Positions 1-8,933 of a DNA stretch of 20,548 nucleotides are shown here, piece after piece. The stretch comes from Alkanindiges sp. Lineage in GTDB: Bacteria > Pseudomonadota > Gammaproteobacteria > Pseudomonadales > Moraxellaceae. The position numbers and the translations under genes were made by a program. Under the pieces are notes generated by a model. The model had not been told where the DNA came from. It did not search any database and saw nothing but the letters and a program-made list of their open reading frames with translations. The stretch lies in the NCBI GenBank assembly GCA_030152125.1, contig JASLIR010000127.1, positions 1-20,548 on the forward strand, given 5' to 3'. Each line of letters opens with the position of its first letter. Position 1 is the first letter of the stretch.

Positions 1-546
1 TTACCGCTGGCGTTATGGCATCAGGGCAGTGATGAGGAACTGGTGCGGCTGGCACACTTGCAATCACATGTGACACATGCGCATTTGCGTTCCAAGGTGT
101 GCTGTGCCTTGTATTGCCTATGGGCGCGGCGGCTGTTACAGGGAGTGGATAAAGACGGGGCGTGGAATCATGCAGTTACGGCCTTGAGACAGATTTATCA
201 TGGTGCTGATTATCAGGGTAGTGAGGTTGTTACTGAGCTGGAGTGGAATATCCGCCCGGATGAAGTTTACCAGTGCACTGGCAGTGGCTATGTGGTGGAC
301 TGCCTGCATTCGGCACGCTTGGCCATGCAACAGGATAGTTTTGAGGATGTAATCAAAACCGCGATTGCCCTAGGGCGTGATACGGATACTACGGCTTGTG
401 TGGCAGGTGGCCTGGCCGGTATTTATTTTGGAGTACGGCAGATTCCACATCGCTGGCTACATGCACTCCGGGGCAAGGAAGTGGTAGCGCCACTTTTGCA
501 GCAGTTACAGCATCATCACCGGAATCTGGCGGATTTGCAGGACTAA
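1..546 (+). CDS. ADP-ribosylglycohydrolase family protein, C-terminal part (5' end outside window)
   Basis: The frame is open from base 1 to the TAA at 544-546, so this is the last 181 codons of a gene that starts upstream. Enzymes of the DraG/ARH family (ADP_ribosyl_GH fold) remove ADP-ribose from proteins, nucleic acids or small molecules using a pair of magnesium ions. The visible part carries the family's C-terminal metal-binding signature GRDTDTTACVAGGLAG (visible residues 125-140, with DTDT at 127-130), followed by the usual IPHRW segment near 148. THAHLRS (25-31) matches the family's conserved threonine-histidine region. The first metal site near the N terminus is not visible, so activity cannot be judged. 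No ADP-ribosyltransferase partner lies in the window. The gene converges on gluQ across a spacer with several dyads. The family call is firm; the substrate is unknown. Confidence 0.9.
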   Translation, partial: LPLALWHQGSDEELVRLAHLQSHVTHAHLRSKVCCALYCLWARRLLQGVDKDGAWNHAVTALRQIYHGADYQGSEVVTELEWNIRPDEVYQCTGSGYVVDCLHSARLAMQQDSFEDVIKTAIALGRDTDTTACVAGGLAGIYFGVRQIPHRWLHALRGKEVVAPLLQQLQHHHRNLADLQD

Positions 547-621
547 AGGTTTAGAGGCCTTTATGTTGAGCTTTTGATCATGTATGCAATAACACGACAT
601 GTTTTTATAAAAGTCAAAAGC

Positions 622-680
622 CAAATTTTCCGATGCCGTAAGCATCCGAAAATTTGAGGGGCTTGGGGGCAATAACCCCC
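622..680. terminator. Two stem-loops between convergent genes (candidate bidirectional terminator)
   Basis: The first stem pairs CAAATTTTCCGATGC (622-636) with GCATCCGAAAATTTG (642-656) around a 5-base loop; 14 of 15 positions are complementary. The second pairs GGGGG (665-669) with CCCCC (676-680). They lie between the ends of the ADP-ribosylglycohydrolase gene and gluQ, where both transcripts should stop. Neither strand has a classic long T-run after the stems, although TTTTGACTTTTAT follows on the minus strand. Termination is therefore inferred from position and stem strength. Confidence 0.5.
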
Positions 681-699
681 GTAAAATCTTTATGCTGAA

Positions 700-719
700 A
701 GCTTTGAAGCTTCAAAGCT
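700..719. repeat. Perfect 20-base palindrome
   Basis: AGCTTTGAAGCTTCAAAGCT is its own reverse complement. It is the third dyad in the 233-base spacer 547-779 between two convergent genes, and the spacer contains no credible coding sequence. It may be part of the transcription end for gluQ or a protein-binding site; the sequence does not decide which. Confidence 0.6.
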
Positions 720-779
720 ATACTGCTTATTAGCGTATTTTTGAGGTTTGATATAAATTTGTGGTTGCTATGCCCTTAC

Positions 780-1652
780 TTAGGCAAACACACCCTCAAC
801 CTGCATCTGTTTTGGAATGCGCTGTAAATCCCACTGCGCTACTGCCTGTGCCAGCATGCGTTGAGGGCTATCTGGTATCACCGCTGGCTGCTGTAGTGCC
901 TGTAGGGCTGCCTGAATCAGTTGTGGTGCCTGTGTGCTGTCCAGCGCGACTGCCAGGTTTTGTTTTGATAGCTTCTGGCCTTTATCGTTCATGGCCAGTG
1001 GCAAATGACAATACTGTAAGGCAGGCAGGCCCATGCACTGCCCCAGCCAGATCTGCCGTACCGTGTTATCCAGTAAGTCAGCGCCACGTACCACATGGGT
1101 TACACCCTGTGCGGCATCGTCTATCACCACTGCCAGTTGGTAGCTGATAATGCCATCGCGGCGTTTTAATACAAAATCACCGGTACTGTGGATCAGGTTT
1201 TCACAGCAATGCCCCAGTAGGGCATCCTCAAAACAGATGGTTTGATCTGCCACTTTTAAGCGAATGGCTTGCCCGGCAAAATCCAGCTGTTTATGGCGGC
1301 AGAAGTTAGGGTAGTGGCTATAACCTTCCAGCTGTTTGCGGCTACAGGCGCAGGCATAAACCTGCTGCCTGGCTCTTAATTGCTGTAAGGCTGCTTCATA
1401 TAGGTCCAGACGGTCCTGCTGGCGTACCATCTCGCCATCCCATTCAAAGCCGAACTTTTCCAGCGCCCTTAGAATTGCAGATTCGGCGCCTGGTTGAATA
1501 CGGGGGATATCGGTGTCTTCAATACGCAGCAGCCAGCGCCCCTGCCGGGCACGGGCGTCGCAATAGCTGGCAATGGCAGTGAGCAGTGAGCCAAAATGCA
1601 ACGGGCCAGTTGGCGATGGCGCAAACCGACCCGTTGAGGTGACATGTGTCAT
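780..1652 (-). CDS. gluQ: Glutamyl-queuosine tRNA(Asp) synthetase
   Basis: GluQ-RS is a shortened glutamyl-tRNA synthetase paralogue. It activates glutamate without tRNA and attaches it to the queuosine base at the wobble position of tRNA-Asp. The 290-residue product has the catalytic-domain features: the HIGH-type motif in PTGPLHFGSL (14-23), RIEDTD (43-48), a zinc site with C101, C103, Y114 and C118, and a KMSKS-like KLSKQ (227-231). It lacks the anticodon-binding domain of true GluRS, as expected from its length. The ATG at 1652 follows the dksA stop by 15 bases, so the two are almost certainly one transcript; no strong ribosome site is visible before gluQ. The dksA-gluQ pair is a conserved arrangement in gammaproteobacteria. 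Confidence 0.96.
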   Translation of the reverse strand: MTHVTSTGRFAPSPTGPLHFGSLLTAIASYCDARARQGRWLLRIEDTDIPRIQPGAESAILRALEKFGFEWDGEMVRQQDRLDLYEAALQQLRARQQVYACACSRKQLEGYSHYPNFCRHKQLDFAGQAIRLKVADQTICFEDALLGHCCENLIHSTGDFVLKRRDGIISYQLAVVIDDAAQGVTHVVRGADLLDNTVRQIWLGQCMGLPALQYCHLPLAMNDKGQKLSKQNLAVALDSTQAPQLIQAALQALQQPAVIPDSPQRMLAQAVAQWDLQRIPKQMQVEGVFA

Positions 1653-1667
1653 GGCAAGAAGCAGGGC

Positions 1668-2198
1668 TTAGCCGTGGTTTTGCTTCTCTTTGATTTCTGC
1701 CAGTGTCTTGCAGTCAATACACTGTGTGGCGGTTGGACGTGCTTCCAGGCGGCGCAGGCCAATTTCAATACCACAGGTATTACAGTAACCGTAGTCTTCG
1801 TCATCAATGGCTTGCAGGGACTGTTCGATTTTACGGATCAACTTGCGTTCACGGTCACGGGTACGCAATTCAATGGCAAATTCTTCTTCCTGGGTAGCGC
1901 GGTCATTAATGTCCGGCAGGGAAGCAGATTCGTCCTGCATATGACTCATGGTACGGTCAACTTCCTGCATCAGCTCGGCTTTCCAGGCTTCCAGAATTTT
2001 ACGGAAGTGCACCAGCTGTCCTTTTGACATGTATTCTTCTTGGCTGGACGGCTGATAAGGGGCAATACCATATAAGCTTGCTGAAGAGTCGGTTGCAGCA
2101 GGCGGTGTGGCTTTTTTAGCGGCTGGTTTACGGCCACGCTTGTTCACTACTGAAGCATCCGTTTCAGTCAGCGCATCGTTTTGGTTCTCAATAGCCAT
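1668..2198 (-). CDS. dksA: RNA polymerase-binding transcription factor DksA
   Basis: DksA enters the secondary channel of RNA polymerase and, together with ppGpp, lowers rRNA/tRNA transcription and activates amino-acid genes. The 176-residue product has a long coiled coil (about 57-135). Its tip carries the acidic motif DINDRA (D96, D99, A101), the counterpart of the DxxDxA tip needed for function. It also has a four-cysteine zinc finger (C139, C142, C160, C163). Residues 1-50 form a low-complexity extension rich in K, A, T and P, which E. coli DksA (151 residues) lacks. The ATG at 2198 is preceded by GAGGAAC at a good ribosome-binding distance, which supports counting the extension as translated. 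It is cotranscribed with gluQ downstream. Confidence 0.97.
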   Translation of the reverse strand: MAIENQNDALTETDASVVNKRGRKPAAKKATPPAATDSSASLYGIAPYQPSSQEEYMSKGQLVHFRKILEAWKAELMQEVDRTMSHMQDESASLPDINDRATQEEEFAIELRTRDRERKLIRKIEQSLQAIDDEDYGYCNTCGIEIGLRRLEARPTATQCIDCKTLAEIKEKQNHG

Positions 2199-2264
2199 TA
2201 TGGGCGTTCCTCGTCTAACACATGTTATCTATACGCAAAAATGGTGGTGATATGCAACCCTTCT

Positions 2265-2293
2265 TTTAAAAATATCCATCCACCATTTATCAA
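2265..2293 (-). promoter_or_regulatory. Candidate sigma-70 promoter for dksA-gluQ
   Basis: On the minus strand, TTGATA (2293-2288) and TTTAAA (2270-2265) are 17 bases apart, matching the -35 consensus at 5 of 6 and the -10 at 4 of 6. This would give a leader of about 60 bases before the dksA ATG. A second, weaker pair (TTGCAT and TATAGA) lies closer to the gene. The 2199-2386 spacer holds no other feature I can support. Confidence 0.4.
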
Positions 2294-2386
2294 AGGCGCA
2301 GGAATAATATAGATATTGGACGCAAGATGGTAGGGTAAATCGTAACCAGAGTTGTTTTATTGGTCTTGCTGCTGTTAAAGGGAGAA

Positions 2387-3223
2387 TTAATAACCCTGGC
2401 TGGCATACTCAATGTTCTGGTTAATACTGTGGCTGGTGCGCGACAGGCCGGTTTGCAGGCTGCCATCCGGGAACAGGTCAAACCAGCGGTAGCCGGGATT
2501 CACATGGTCAATTTCAAAGCTTTGGCTGTTTGGCTTGAATTGCAGCGAGGTGGAAGGGCAGGCTAAAAACTGGATATGGCCCAGGGTAGCACTAAAAGCC
2601 TGATGCACATGACCATGAATAACCAGCTTCACATTCGGGTATTGCTGGATCAGCGCCAGAAACGGCTGGCTATTTTTCAGCATATGCTGATCCAGCCATG
2701 CCGAGCCGACGGCAATGGGATTGTGATGCAGGGCAATCAGTACATGCTTGTTGTGCTGGCGTTGCAGCGCAGCTTCAATGTATTGCAGCGTAGCAGGGTT
2801 AAAGGAGCCAGCAATTTCATGGTCTACACTGGAGTCCAGTAAAATACAGCACCAGTCGCCAATCACGACTTCGCAAGGCAATTGATTACGCGTCACGCTG
2901 TGCTGAAATGGCTGATCCAGGTCATGGTTACCCTGTACGCAAAAATGTGGTGCATGGATGCGGCTGGTATGTGCCATGTAGCGCTGGTAGGTTTCAATGT
3001 CCGGCTGCTGGGCAATGTCACCGGTGGTCAGCAGTAAATCGATATGCGGCTGTTCCTGTAAAACCAGTTCCAGCACATTCAGAAAGCTTTGTTCGGTATT
3101 CAGGCCGAGCAGGGTACGTTGTGGGTCTTTAAAGAGATGGCTGTCAGAAATTTGCACCAGACGAACAGGCCGCTGCAATGCCTGTAAATTGCTGTGGGTG
3201 GAAACGTCTGGGTAGTAGATCAC
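2387..3223 (-). CDS. cpdA: 3',5'-cyclic-AMP phosphodiesterase, calcineurin-like
   Basis: CpdA hydrolyses cAMP to AMP in the cytoplasm and so sets the signal seen by CRP/Vfr-type regulators. The 278-residue product has the full metallophosphoesterase motif set in order: DSH (D27, H29), TTGD (D69), GNHD (98-101), the HH pair 166-167, and GHVH (204-207). The start is a GTG at 3223, preceded by AAGGGG at a suitable distance. An in-frame TAA 12 bases upstream excludes a longer product, and no early ATG offers an alternative. It is followed after about 190 bases by dksA on the same strand; since a candidate promoter lies between them, I treat them as separate units. CpdA assignment over other class III phosphodiesterases rests on length and motif spacing. 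Confidence 0.9.
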   Translation of the reverse strand: MIYYPDVSTHSNLQALQRPVRLVQISDSHLFKDPQRTLLGLNTEQSFLNVLELVLQEQPHIDLLLTTGDIAQQPDIETYQRYMAHTSRIHAPHFCVQGNHDLDQPFQHSVTRNQLPCEVVIGDWCCILLDSSVDHEIAGSFNPATLQYIEAALQRQHNKHVLIALHHNPIAVGSAWLDQHMLKNSQPFLALIQQYPNVKLVIHGHVHQAFSATLGHIQFLACPSTSLQFKPNSQSFEIDHVNPGYRWFDLFPDGSLQTGLSRTSHSINQNIEYASQGY

Positions 3224-3247
3224 AACAGCCCCTTACTTGTTCTTTTG

Positions 3248-3267
3248 CCCTGTATCACCATACAGGG
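3248..3267 (-). promoter_or_regulatory. Perfect dyad in the cpdA leader (operator or RNA hairpin)
   Basis: CCCTGTAT (3248-3255) and ATACAGGG (3260-3267) are exact inverted repeats around 4 bases. The centre lies about 35 bases before the cpdA GTG, so in RNA it is an 8-pair hairpin just upstream of the ribosome site. As DNA it fits the CTGT-N8-ACAG pattern of LexA boxes, but the cpdA context gives no support for SOS control. Confidence 0.45.
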
Positions 3268-3514
3268 AGGTACAAATCCATTGAACCAACCAGATGAACA
3301 TTGATAACTGGTTAGACGTTACAATATATTCATGTTTACATATCTTAACACAGGCAAAGAATAATACCATTAGCCGCTTATATTTTAAAATATACCGTTT
3401 ATCCGGTGAAAATTGACGTCTGGTACTTTTTTTAAAAAAAGTGATGACTGCATCAATGTTCAAAAAAGCAACGGCGGTGGCTGTTTTAGTCACAGGCCAA
3501 TCCGCCACTGCCAT

Positions 3515-3548
3515 TGAGGGGAAGCAGCCTACTGGCTGCTTCCCCTCA
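3515..3548 (-). terminator. Stem-loop after thiC
   Basis: TGAGGGGAAGCAGCC (3515-3529) and GGCTGCTTCCCCTCA (3534-3548) are perfectly complementary around a 4-base loop, giving 15 pairs. It begins 25 bases after the thiC stop. No T-run follows on the minus strand, so it may be a 3'-end-protecting stem rather than a classic intrinsic terminator. Confidence 0.65.
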
Positions 3549-3573
3549 TGTGTCCATTTATGCAGCAGTACTA

Positions 3574-5487
<1,914 letters not shown>

Positions 5488-5521
5488 TCAGTGCATGTAA
5501 CAACACGGCGCTGCAAAAATG

Positions 5522-5668
5522 GCTTGATTCCTACGCTGGTATTAACCAGATCAGGTTCAACGGTACTCATATTCAGCATTTATCGGATCAGGCGTCGCTT
5601 GTTGATGGCTGTCGGCTGTCCGTTAAAGCGATATGATCTCAGCCTGTATCACAGGCGCTCCGTCAAGC
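5522..5668 (-). promoter_or_regulatory. TPP riboswitch (THI element) of thiC
   Basis: The aptamer hallmarks are present on the minus strand. GCTTGA (5668-5663) and TCAAGC (5527-5522) close helix P1. GGAGCGCC...GGCTGAGA contains the pyrimidine-sensing CTGAGA (5642-5637). The pyrophosphate-sensing arm reads TTGAACCTGATCTGG, then TTAATACCAGCGTAGG. Helix P3 forms between TCATAT (5636-5631) and ATATGA (5572-5567) and carries an insert of about 60 bases with its own CGCTT/AAGCG stem. Thiamine pyrophosphate binding represses thiC in this family. Confidence 0.96.
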
Positions 5669-5683
5669 GGTAGTCAAGGCAAT

Positions 5684-5712
5684 AGATTAATGATTAAAGC
5701 CCTGCTTGTCCA
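5684..5712 (-). promoter_or_regulatory. Candidate sigma-70 promoter for the thiC riboswitch transcript
   Basis: On the minus strand, TGGACA (5712-5707) and TAATCT (5689-5684) are 17 bases apart, matching the -35 at 5 of 6 and the -10 at 3 of 6. Transcription would start near 5677, just before the first base of aptamer helix P1 (5668). That fit is the main support. Confidence 0.5.
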
Positions 5713-5982
5713 TGACAGATAGGTATTGCCTTGGCCAGATTGAATAAATTGATACAACACTTTGTCCACCTGGCTGCTGACATGGCTACGGTAAGCTTGT
5801 TTCTGGCAGGAATGCTCGGCAAGTCGGCCCATAATGGCATGGCATTGAGTCGTTGTAGTGGGTTATCATTTACCCGGTGAGTCAGTTGTTTCAGGGCTGG
5901 GAATTGCCTGGGCATAACGTACTGATGAGAGGAACGGATAAGGCCCGGTGCATAGAATATTTAACTCGTTGATTGTTGAAGC
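5713..5982. other. Spacer upstream of pstS with a candidate -10 element
   Basis: The plus strand has TAGAAT at 5953-5958 with no good -35 at the right distance, as is usual for promoters that need an activator such as PhoB. I could not find a convincing pair of CTGTCAT-like half-sites at 11-base spacing in front of it. A 73-codon minus-strand frame (5694-5915) overlaps this region but does not look like a protein. Nothing else is supported here. Confidence 0.35.
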
Positions 5983-7062
5983 ATGGAACAGCGCAAAATA
6001 CATTTAGCCCGCTACAGTGCATGTGCGGCAGCAATCATTGGATTGACTGCCTGTCAGCCTGTGCCTTCGGTCGGGCGTCAGCAAGTGATTAGCATCGATG
6101 GTTCCAGTACCCTGTTCCCGCTGGCAGAAGCCTTTGCCGAGGATTTTCAGCACATGAGCAGCTTTGCCGTGGCAGTTGGCAGTTCCAGCAGTAGCGGGGG
6201 CTTAAACAAGCTATGCCATGGGGAAATTGATATTGCGGCGGCCTCGCGCCCGATTACCCAATCCGAAATGCAGCAGTGCCAGCAAGCCGGCATTGAGTAT
6301 GTGGAGCTGCCGGTTGCGCTGGATGCCATTGCCGTGGTGGCACATCCTGCAAATACGTGGCTCAGCTGTTTAAGCCCGCAACAGTTAAAACAGGTGTGGC
6401 AACCGCAATCCCAGGGTATGCTGACCAGTTGGCAGCAGGTTAACCAGGCTTTTCCTGACAGGCCGTTGCGTTTGTACGGTGCTGGCGTATCTTCCGGCAC
6501 CTATGATTATTTTACCGCTGCAATTGTGGGCAAGCGGCATGCGTCGCGCGGGGATTATGCGGCTTCAGAAGATGACAATATGACCGTGCGCGGTGTGGCG
6601 GGGGACCGTCAGGCACTGGGTTTTATGGGTTTAAGTTATTATCTGGAAAATAAGCAAAAGCTGAAGGCGGTTGCCATTCAGCAGCCGGATGGCCAGTGCC
6701 GCCTACCGGAAACGCAGCAGGTGCAGGGTGGGCAATACAAGCCGCTAACACGTGTGCTGCTGATGTATGTCAGCAAGTCCGCCTTGGTGCAAAAACCAGT
6801 TTTAGGCCAGTTTGTCGCCTATATGCTGGATGTCCGGCAAAACCTTAAGATTAGCCATGAACTTGGCTTTATAGCATTGCCAGTTGCTGTTTTGCAGCGC
6901 AGCAGCCTTAAATTAAGTACCTTGCAAACCGGTTCTGCCTATGCTGGTGGCTTTGCTGGTAATAGCGGGCAAAAAAGCCTGCAGGATATATTTGCCCCGG
7001 TGGCTGCGCCGCAGGCAGTTTTGCCTGTTACCGGGCCTGTTGCTGTGGTAGCCAAGCCATGA
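5983..7062 (+). CDS. pstS: Phosphate ABC transporter substrate-binding lipoprotein PstS
   Basis: PstS captures inorganic phosphate outside the inner membrane and delivers it to the PstCA channel. The 359-residue product begins with a signal peptide ending in the lipobox LTAC, so C24 is the likely lipidated residue. Phosphate-binding loops are visible as IDGSSTLFP (38-46), GSSSSSGG (66-73) and GAGVSSGTYDYF (167-178), with SRP at 88-90. Residues from about 310 form an extension rich in A, G and P. Length and motif pattern resemble the SphX/PstS-2 branch more than E. coli PstS. The ATG at 5983 has only a weak ribosome site (GAAG). The stop overlaps the pstC start as ATGA, showing an operon. Confidence 0.93.
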   Translation: MEQRKIHLARYSACAAAIIGLTACQPVPSVGRQQVISIDGSSTLFPLAEAFAEDFQHMSSFAVAVGSSSSSGGLNKLCHGEIDIAAASRPITQSEMQQCQQAGIEYVELPVALDAIAVVAHPANTWLSCLSPQQLKQVWQPQSQGMLTSWQQVNQAFPDRPLRLYGAGVSSGTYDYFTAAIVGKRHASRGDYAASEDDNMTVRGVAGDRQALGFMGLSYYLENKQKLKAVAIQQPDGQCRLPETQQVQGGQYKPLTRVLLMYVSKSALVQKPVLGQFVAYMLDVRQNLKISHELGFIALPVAVLQRSSLKLSTLQTGSAYAGGFAGNSGQKSLQDIFAPVAAPQAVLPVTGPVAVVAKP

Positions 7063-7979
7063 TGCGTATTGATGATGTGCGGCGTATGCCGGCCTTACGG
7101 CGCCGGCGCTGGTGGTCGGGCCTGACCTTCCTGTTATTGTGGTTATGTGCCTTTAGCGCCGTGGCAGTGAGTGTGGGGGTGCTGCTGGTGCTGCTGTCGC
7201 AGTCTGCCGCTTTTTTTAGCCATGTCAGCCTGCGGGAATTTTTGTTTACCACGACATGGACCCCGGTGTTTGAGCAGCCCCGTTACGGCATTTTACCGTT
7301 GTTAAGCGCTACCTTGTGGGTGGCAGGTATTGCCCTGGCAATTGCTATTCCGCTGGGCATTATTCTGGCTGTGTATTTAAGCGAGTTTGCGGCACATCGC
7401 CTGCGTGAAATTATTAAGCCGGTACTGGAACTGCTGGAGTCGATTCCTTCCATTGTATTCGGTTATTTTGCCCTGATTGTACTGACCCCACTGGCGCAGT
7501 ATTTTTTCCCTTCCCTAAGTACCTATAACCTGTTAATTCCGGGTGTGGTGATAGGGGTGATGTTATTGCCCTATATTGTATCGGTTAGTGAAGACGCCAT
7601 GCGGGCCATTCCGCAGGAGATTCGTGAAGGGGCCTACTCGGTGGGCATGAGCCGCTGGCAGACGGCCTATAAGGTGATTATCCCCGGGGCGGCCTCGGGT
7701 ATTCTGGCGGGCATTATCCTGGCGCTATCGCGTGCGCTGGGGGAGACAATGGTCGTAACTATTGCTGCCGGTCAAAGCCCCTTGCTGGTGACCGACCCGC
7801 GAGAGGGCGGTGCAACCATTACCGCCTACATCATGCAAATGAGCCTGGGTGACTTGCCACAGGGCGGCCTTACCTATCAGACTATTTTTGCAGCGGGTCT
7901 GGCATTGTTCCTGTTAACATTTCTGTTTAATGCCCTTGGGGCATTGGCCAAAAAGCGCTTTAAGGCAAAGTATGAATAA
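7059..7979 (+). CDS. pstC: Phosphate ABC transporter permease PstC
   Basis: This is one of the two membrane subunits of the high-affinity phosphate importer. The 306-residue product has a basic N terminus and about six membrane segments, roughly at 22-46, 77-108, 124-150, 157-178, 213-240 and 275-298. The cytoplasmic EAA loop that contacts PstB reads REGAYSVGMSRWQTAYKVI, and LSRALGETM follows in the next helix, as in PstC. The first ATG overlaps the pstS stop by 4 bases; a second ATG follows at once, and the sequence does not decide between them. PstA begins 26 bases after the stop. Confidence 0.95.
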   Translation: MMRIDDVRRMPALRRRRWWSGLTFLLLWLCAFSAVAVSVGVLLVLLSQSAAFFSHVSLREFLFTTTWTPVFEQPRYGILPLLSATLWVAGIALAIAIPLGIILAVYLSEFAAHRLREIIKPVLELLESIPSIVFGYFALIVLTPLAQYFFPSLSTYNLLIPGVVIGVMLLPYIVSVSEDAMRAIPQEIREGAYSVGMSRWQTAYKVIIPGAASGILAGIILALSRALGETMVVTIAAGQSPLLVTDPREGGATITAYIMQMSLGDLPQGGLTYQTIFAAGLALFLLTFLFNALGALAKKRFKAKYE

Positions 7980-8005
7980 TTACCTGATGAACAGGAAACG
8001 TGCTG

Positions 8006-8926
8006 ATGCTGAAGATTAACCGCTATCAGCCTGTGGTAAAGGTACAGCGCATTGTGGACTGGCTGGTAACGGGTCTTGGCCTGTTAATCCTGTTTTTGTC
8101 CCTGGGTTTGCTATGCATGGTGGTGCTAAACCTGGTGTATATGGGTTCCGGCCGCCTGAGCTGGGATTTTTTAACCCAGTTTCCTTCCCGTTTTCCTGCG
8201 CAGGCCGGTATTTTGTCGGCATGGGTTGGCAGTACACTGGTGATGATATGCACGGCGGCCATTGCTATTCCACTGGGGGTGGGGGCTGTGCTTTATCTGG
8301 AAGAGTATGCAGGTAAGCGCTGGTATAACACACTGATTGAAATCAGTATTGCTAACCTAGCTGGGGTGCCTTCCATTATTTATGGCTTGCTGGCTTTAAG
8401 TGTGCTGGTGTATGGCGCTGGGCTGGGGCAAACCATGCTGGTGGCTGGCCTAACCCTGGCCATGATGACTTTTCCGGTGATTACCCTGGCGGCGCGTGAA
8501 GCCTTGAGAGCCGTACCGGTAACTTTGCGTGAAGCGGCCTGGTCAATTGGCTGTGACCGCCGTCAGGTGGTATGCGATTATGTATTGCCACAGGCATGGC
8601 CGGGCATCCTCACCGGTATTATTGTAGGCTTGTCGCGCGCTATTGGGGAGGCTGCTCCGCTGATAGCCATTGGTACCTTAACCTATGTGGCTTTTTTGCC
8701 GCCATTGCCGGTACAGGATAGCTTTCCCTTTGTAAATGGCGCCTGGCTGCTGGAGCCGTTTAGCGCGCTGCCGGTGCAAATGTTTAGCTGGATTTCCCGG
8801 CCTCAGGCAGGTTTTCAGCAAAATGCAGCAGCAGCAGGCGTGGTATTGCTGGCATTATCATTGCTGATGAATCTGCTGGCGATAATGATCCGTTACCGTT
8901 TACGCAAGCGTCCGGTGCATGGTTAG
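8006..8926 (+). CDS. pstA: Phosphate ABC transporter permease PstA
   Basis: PstA pairs with PstC to form the phosphate channel. The 306-residue product has six predicted membrane segments, an EAA loop (REAAWSIGCDRRQVVCDYVL) and the LSRAIGEAAPL stretch typical of PstA. I chose the ATG at 8006 over the GTG at 8000 because AGGAAA (7992-7997) lies 8 bases before the ATG but only 2 before the GTG. Unlike the pstS-pstC junction, 132 bases separate pstA from pstB. That gap is filled almost exactly by a 42-codon frame described separately. Confidence 0.95.
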   Translation: MLKINRYQPVVKVQRIVDWLVTGLGLLILFLSLGLLCMVVLNLVYMGSGRLSWDFLTQFPSRFPAQAGILSAWVGSTLVMICTAAIAIPLGVGAVLYLEEYAGKRWYNTLIEISIANLAGVPSIIYGLLALSVLVYGAGLGQTMLVAGLTLAMMTFPVITLAAREALRAVPVTLREAAWSIGCDRRQVVCDYVLPQAWPGILTGIIVGLSRAIGEAAPLIAIGTLTYVAFLPPLPVQDSFPFVNGAWLLEPFSALPVQMFSWISRPQAGFQQNAAAAGVVLLALSLLMNLLAIMIRYRLRKRPVHG

Positions 8927-8933
8927 GGGCATT

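Larger units (their letters stand above)
3224..3573. other. 350-base AT-rich intergenic region between thiC and cpdA
   Basis: It holds the thiC terminator-like stem (3515-3548), a dyad in the cpdA leader (3248-3267) and two perfect AT-rich palindromes: TATATTTTAAAATATA (3379-3394) and ACTTTTTTTAAAAAAAGT (3425-3442). The cpdA promoter presumably lies here on the minus strand, but no hexamer pair stands out. A 93-codon minus-strand frame (3233-3514) lacks a ribosome site and protein-like composition, so it is not called as a gene. Confidence 0.6.

Noticed and set aside
2202..2215. 14-base sequence GGGCGTTCCTCGTC also found at 19669-19682
   Set aside because: One copy is the complement of the dksA ribosome site. 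About one or two shared 14-mers are expected by chance in a window of this size.
3233..3514. 93-codon minus-strand frame before cpdA
   Set aside because: It starts directly after the thiC stem-loop with no ribosome site, lies in AT-rich DNA full of palindromes, and its translation shows no domain or coherent signal. It is in frame with cpdA but closed by a TAA 12 bases before the cpdA start.
5705..5790. ATGACAG and TGACAT sequences considered as a Pho box for pstS
   Set aside because: The half-sites are single and not repeated at 11-base spacing, and they lie far upstream of the likely -10.
5694..5915. 73-codon minus-strand frame between thiC and pstS
   Set aside because: It overlaps the candidate thiC promoter, has no ribosome site and no protein-like pattern.
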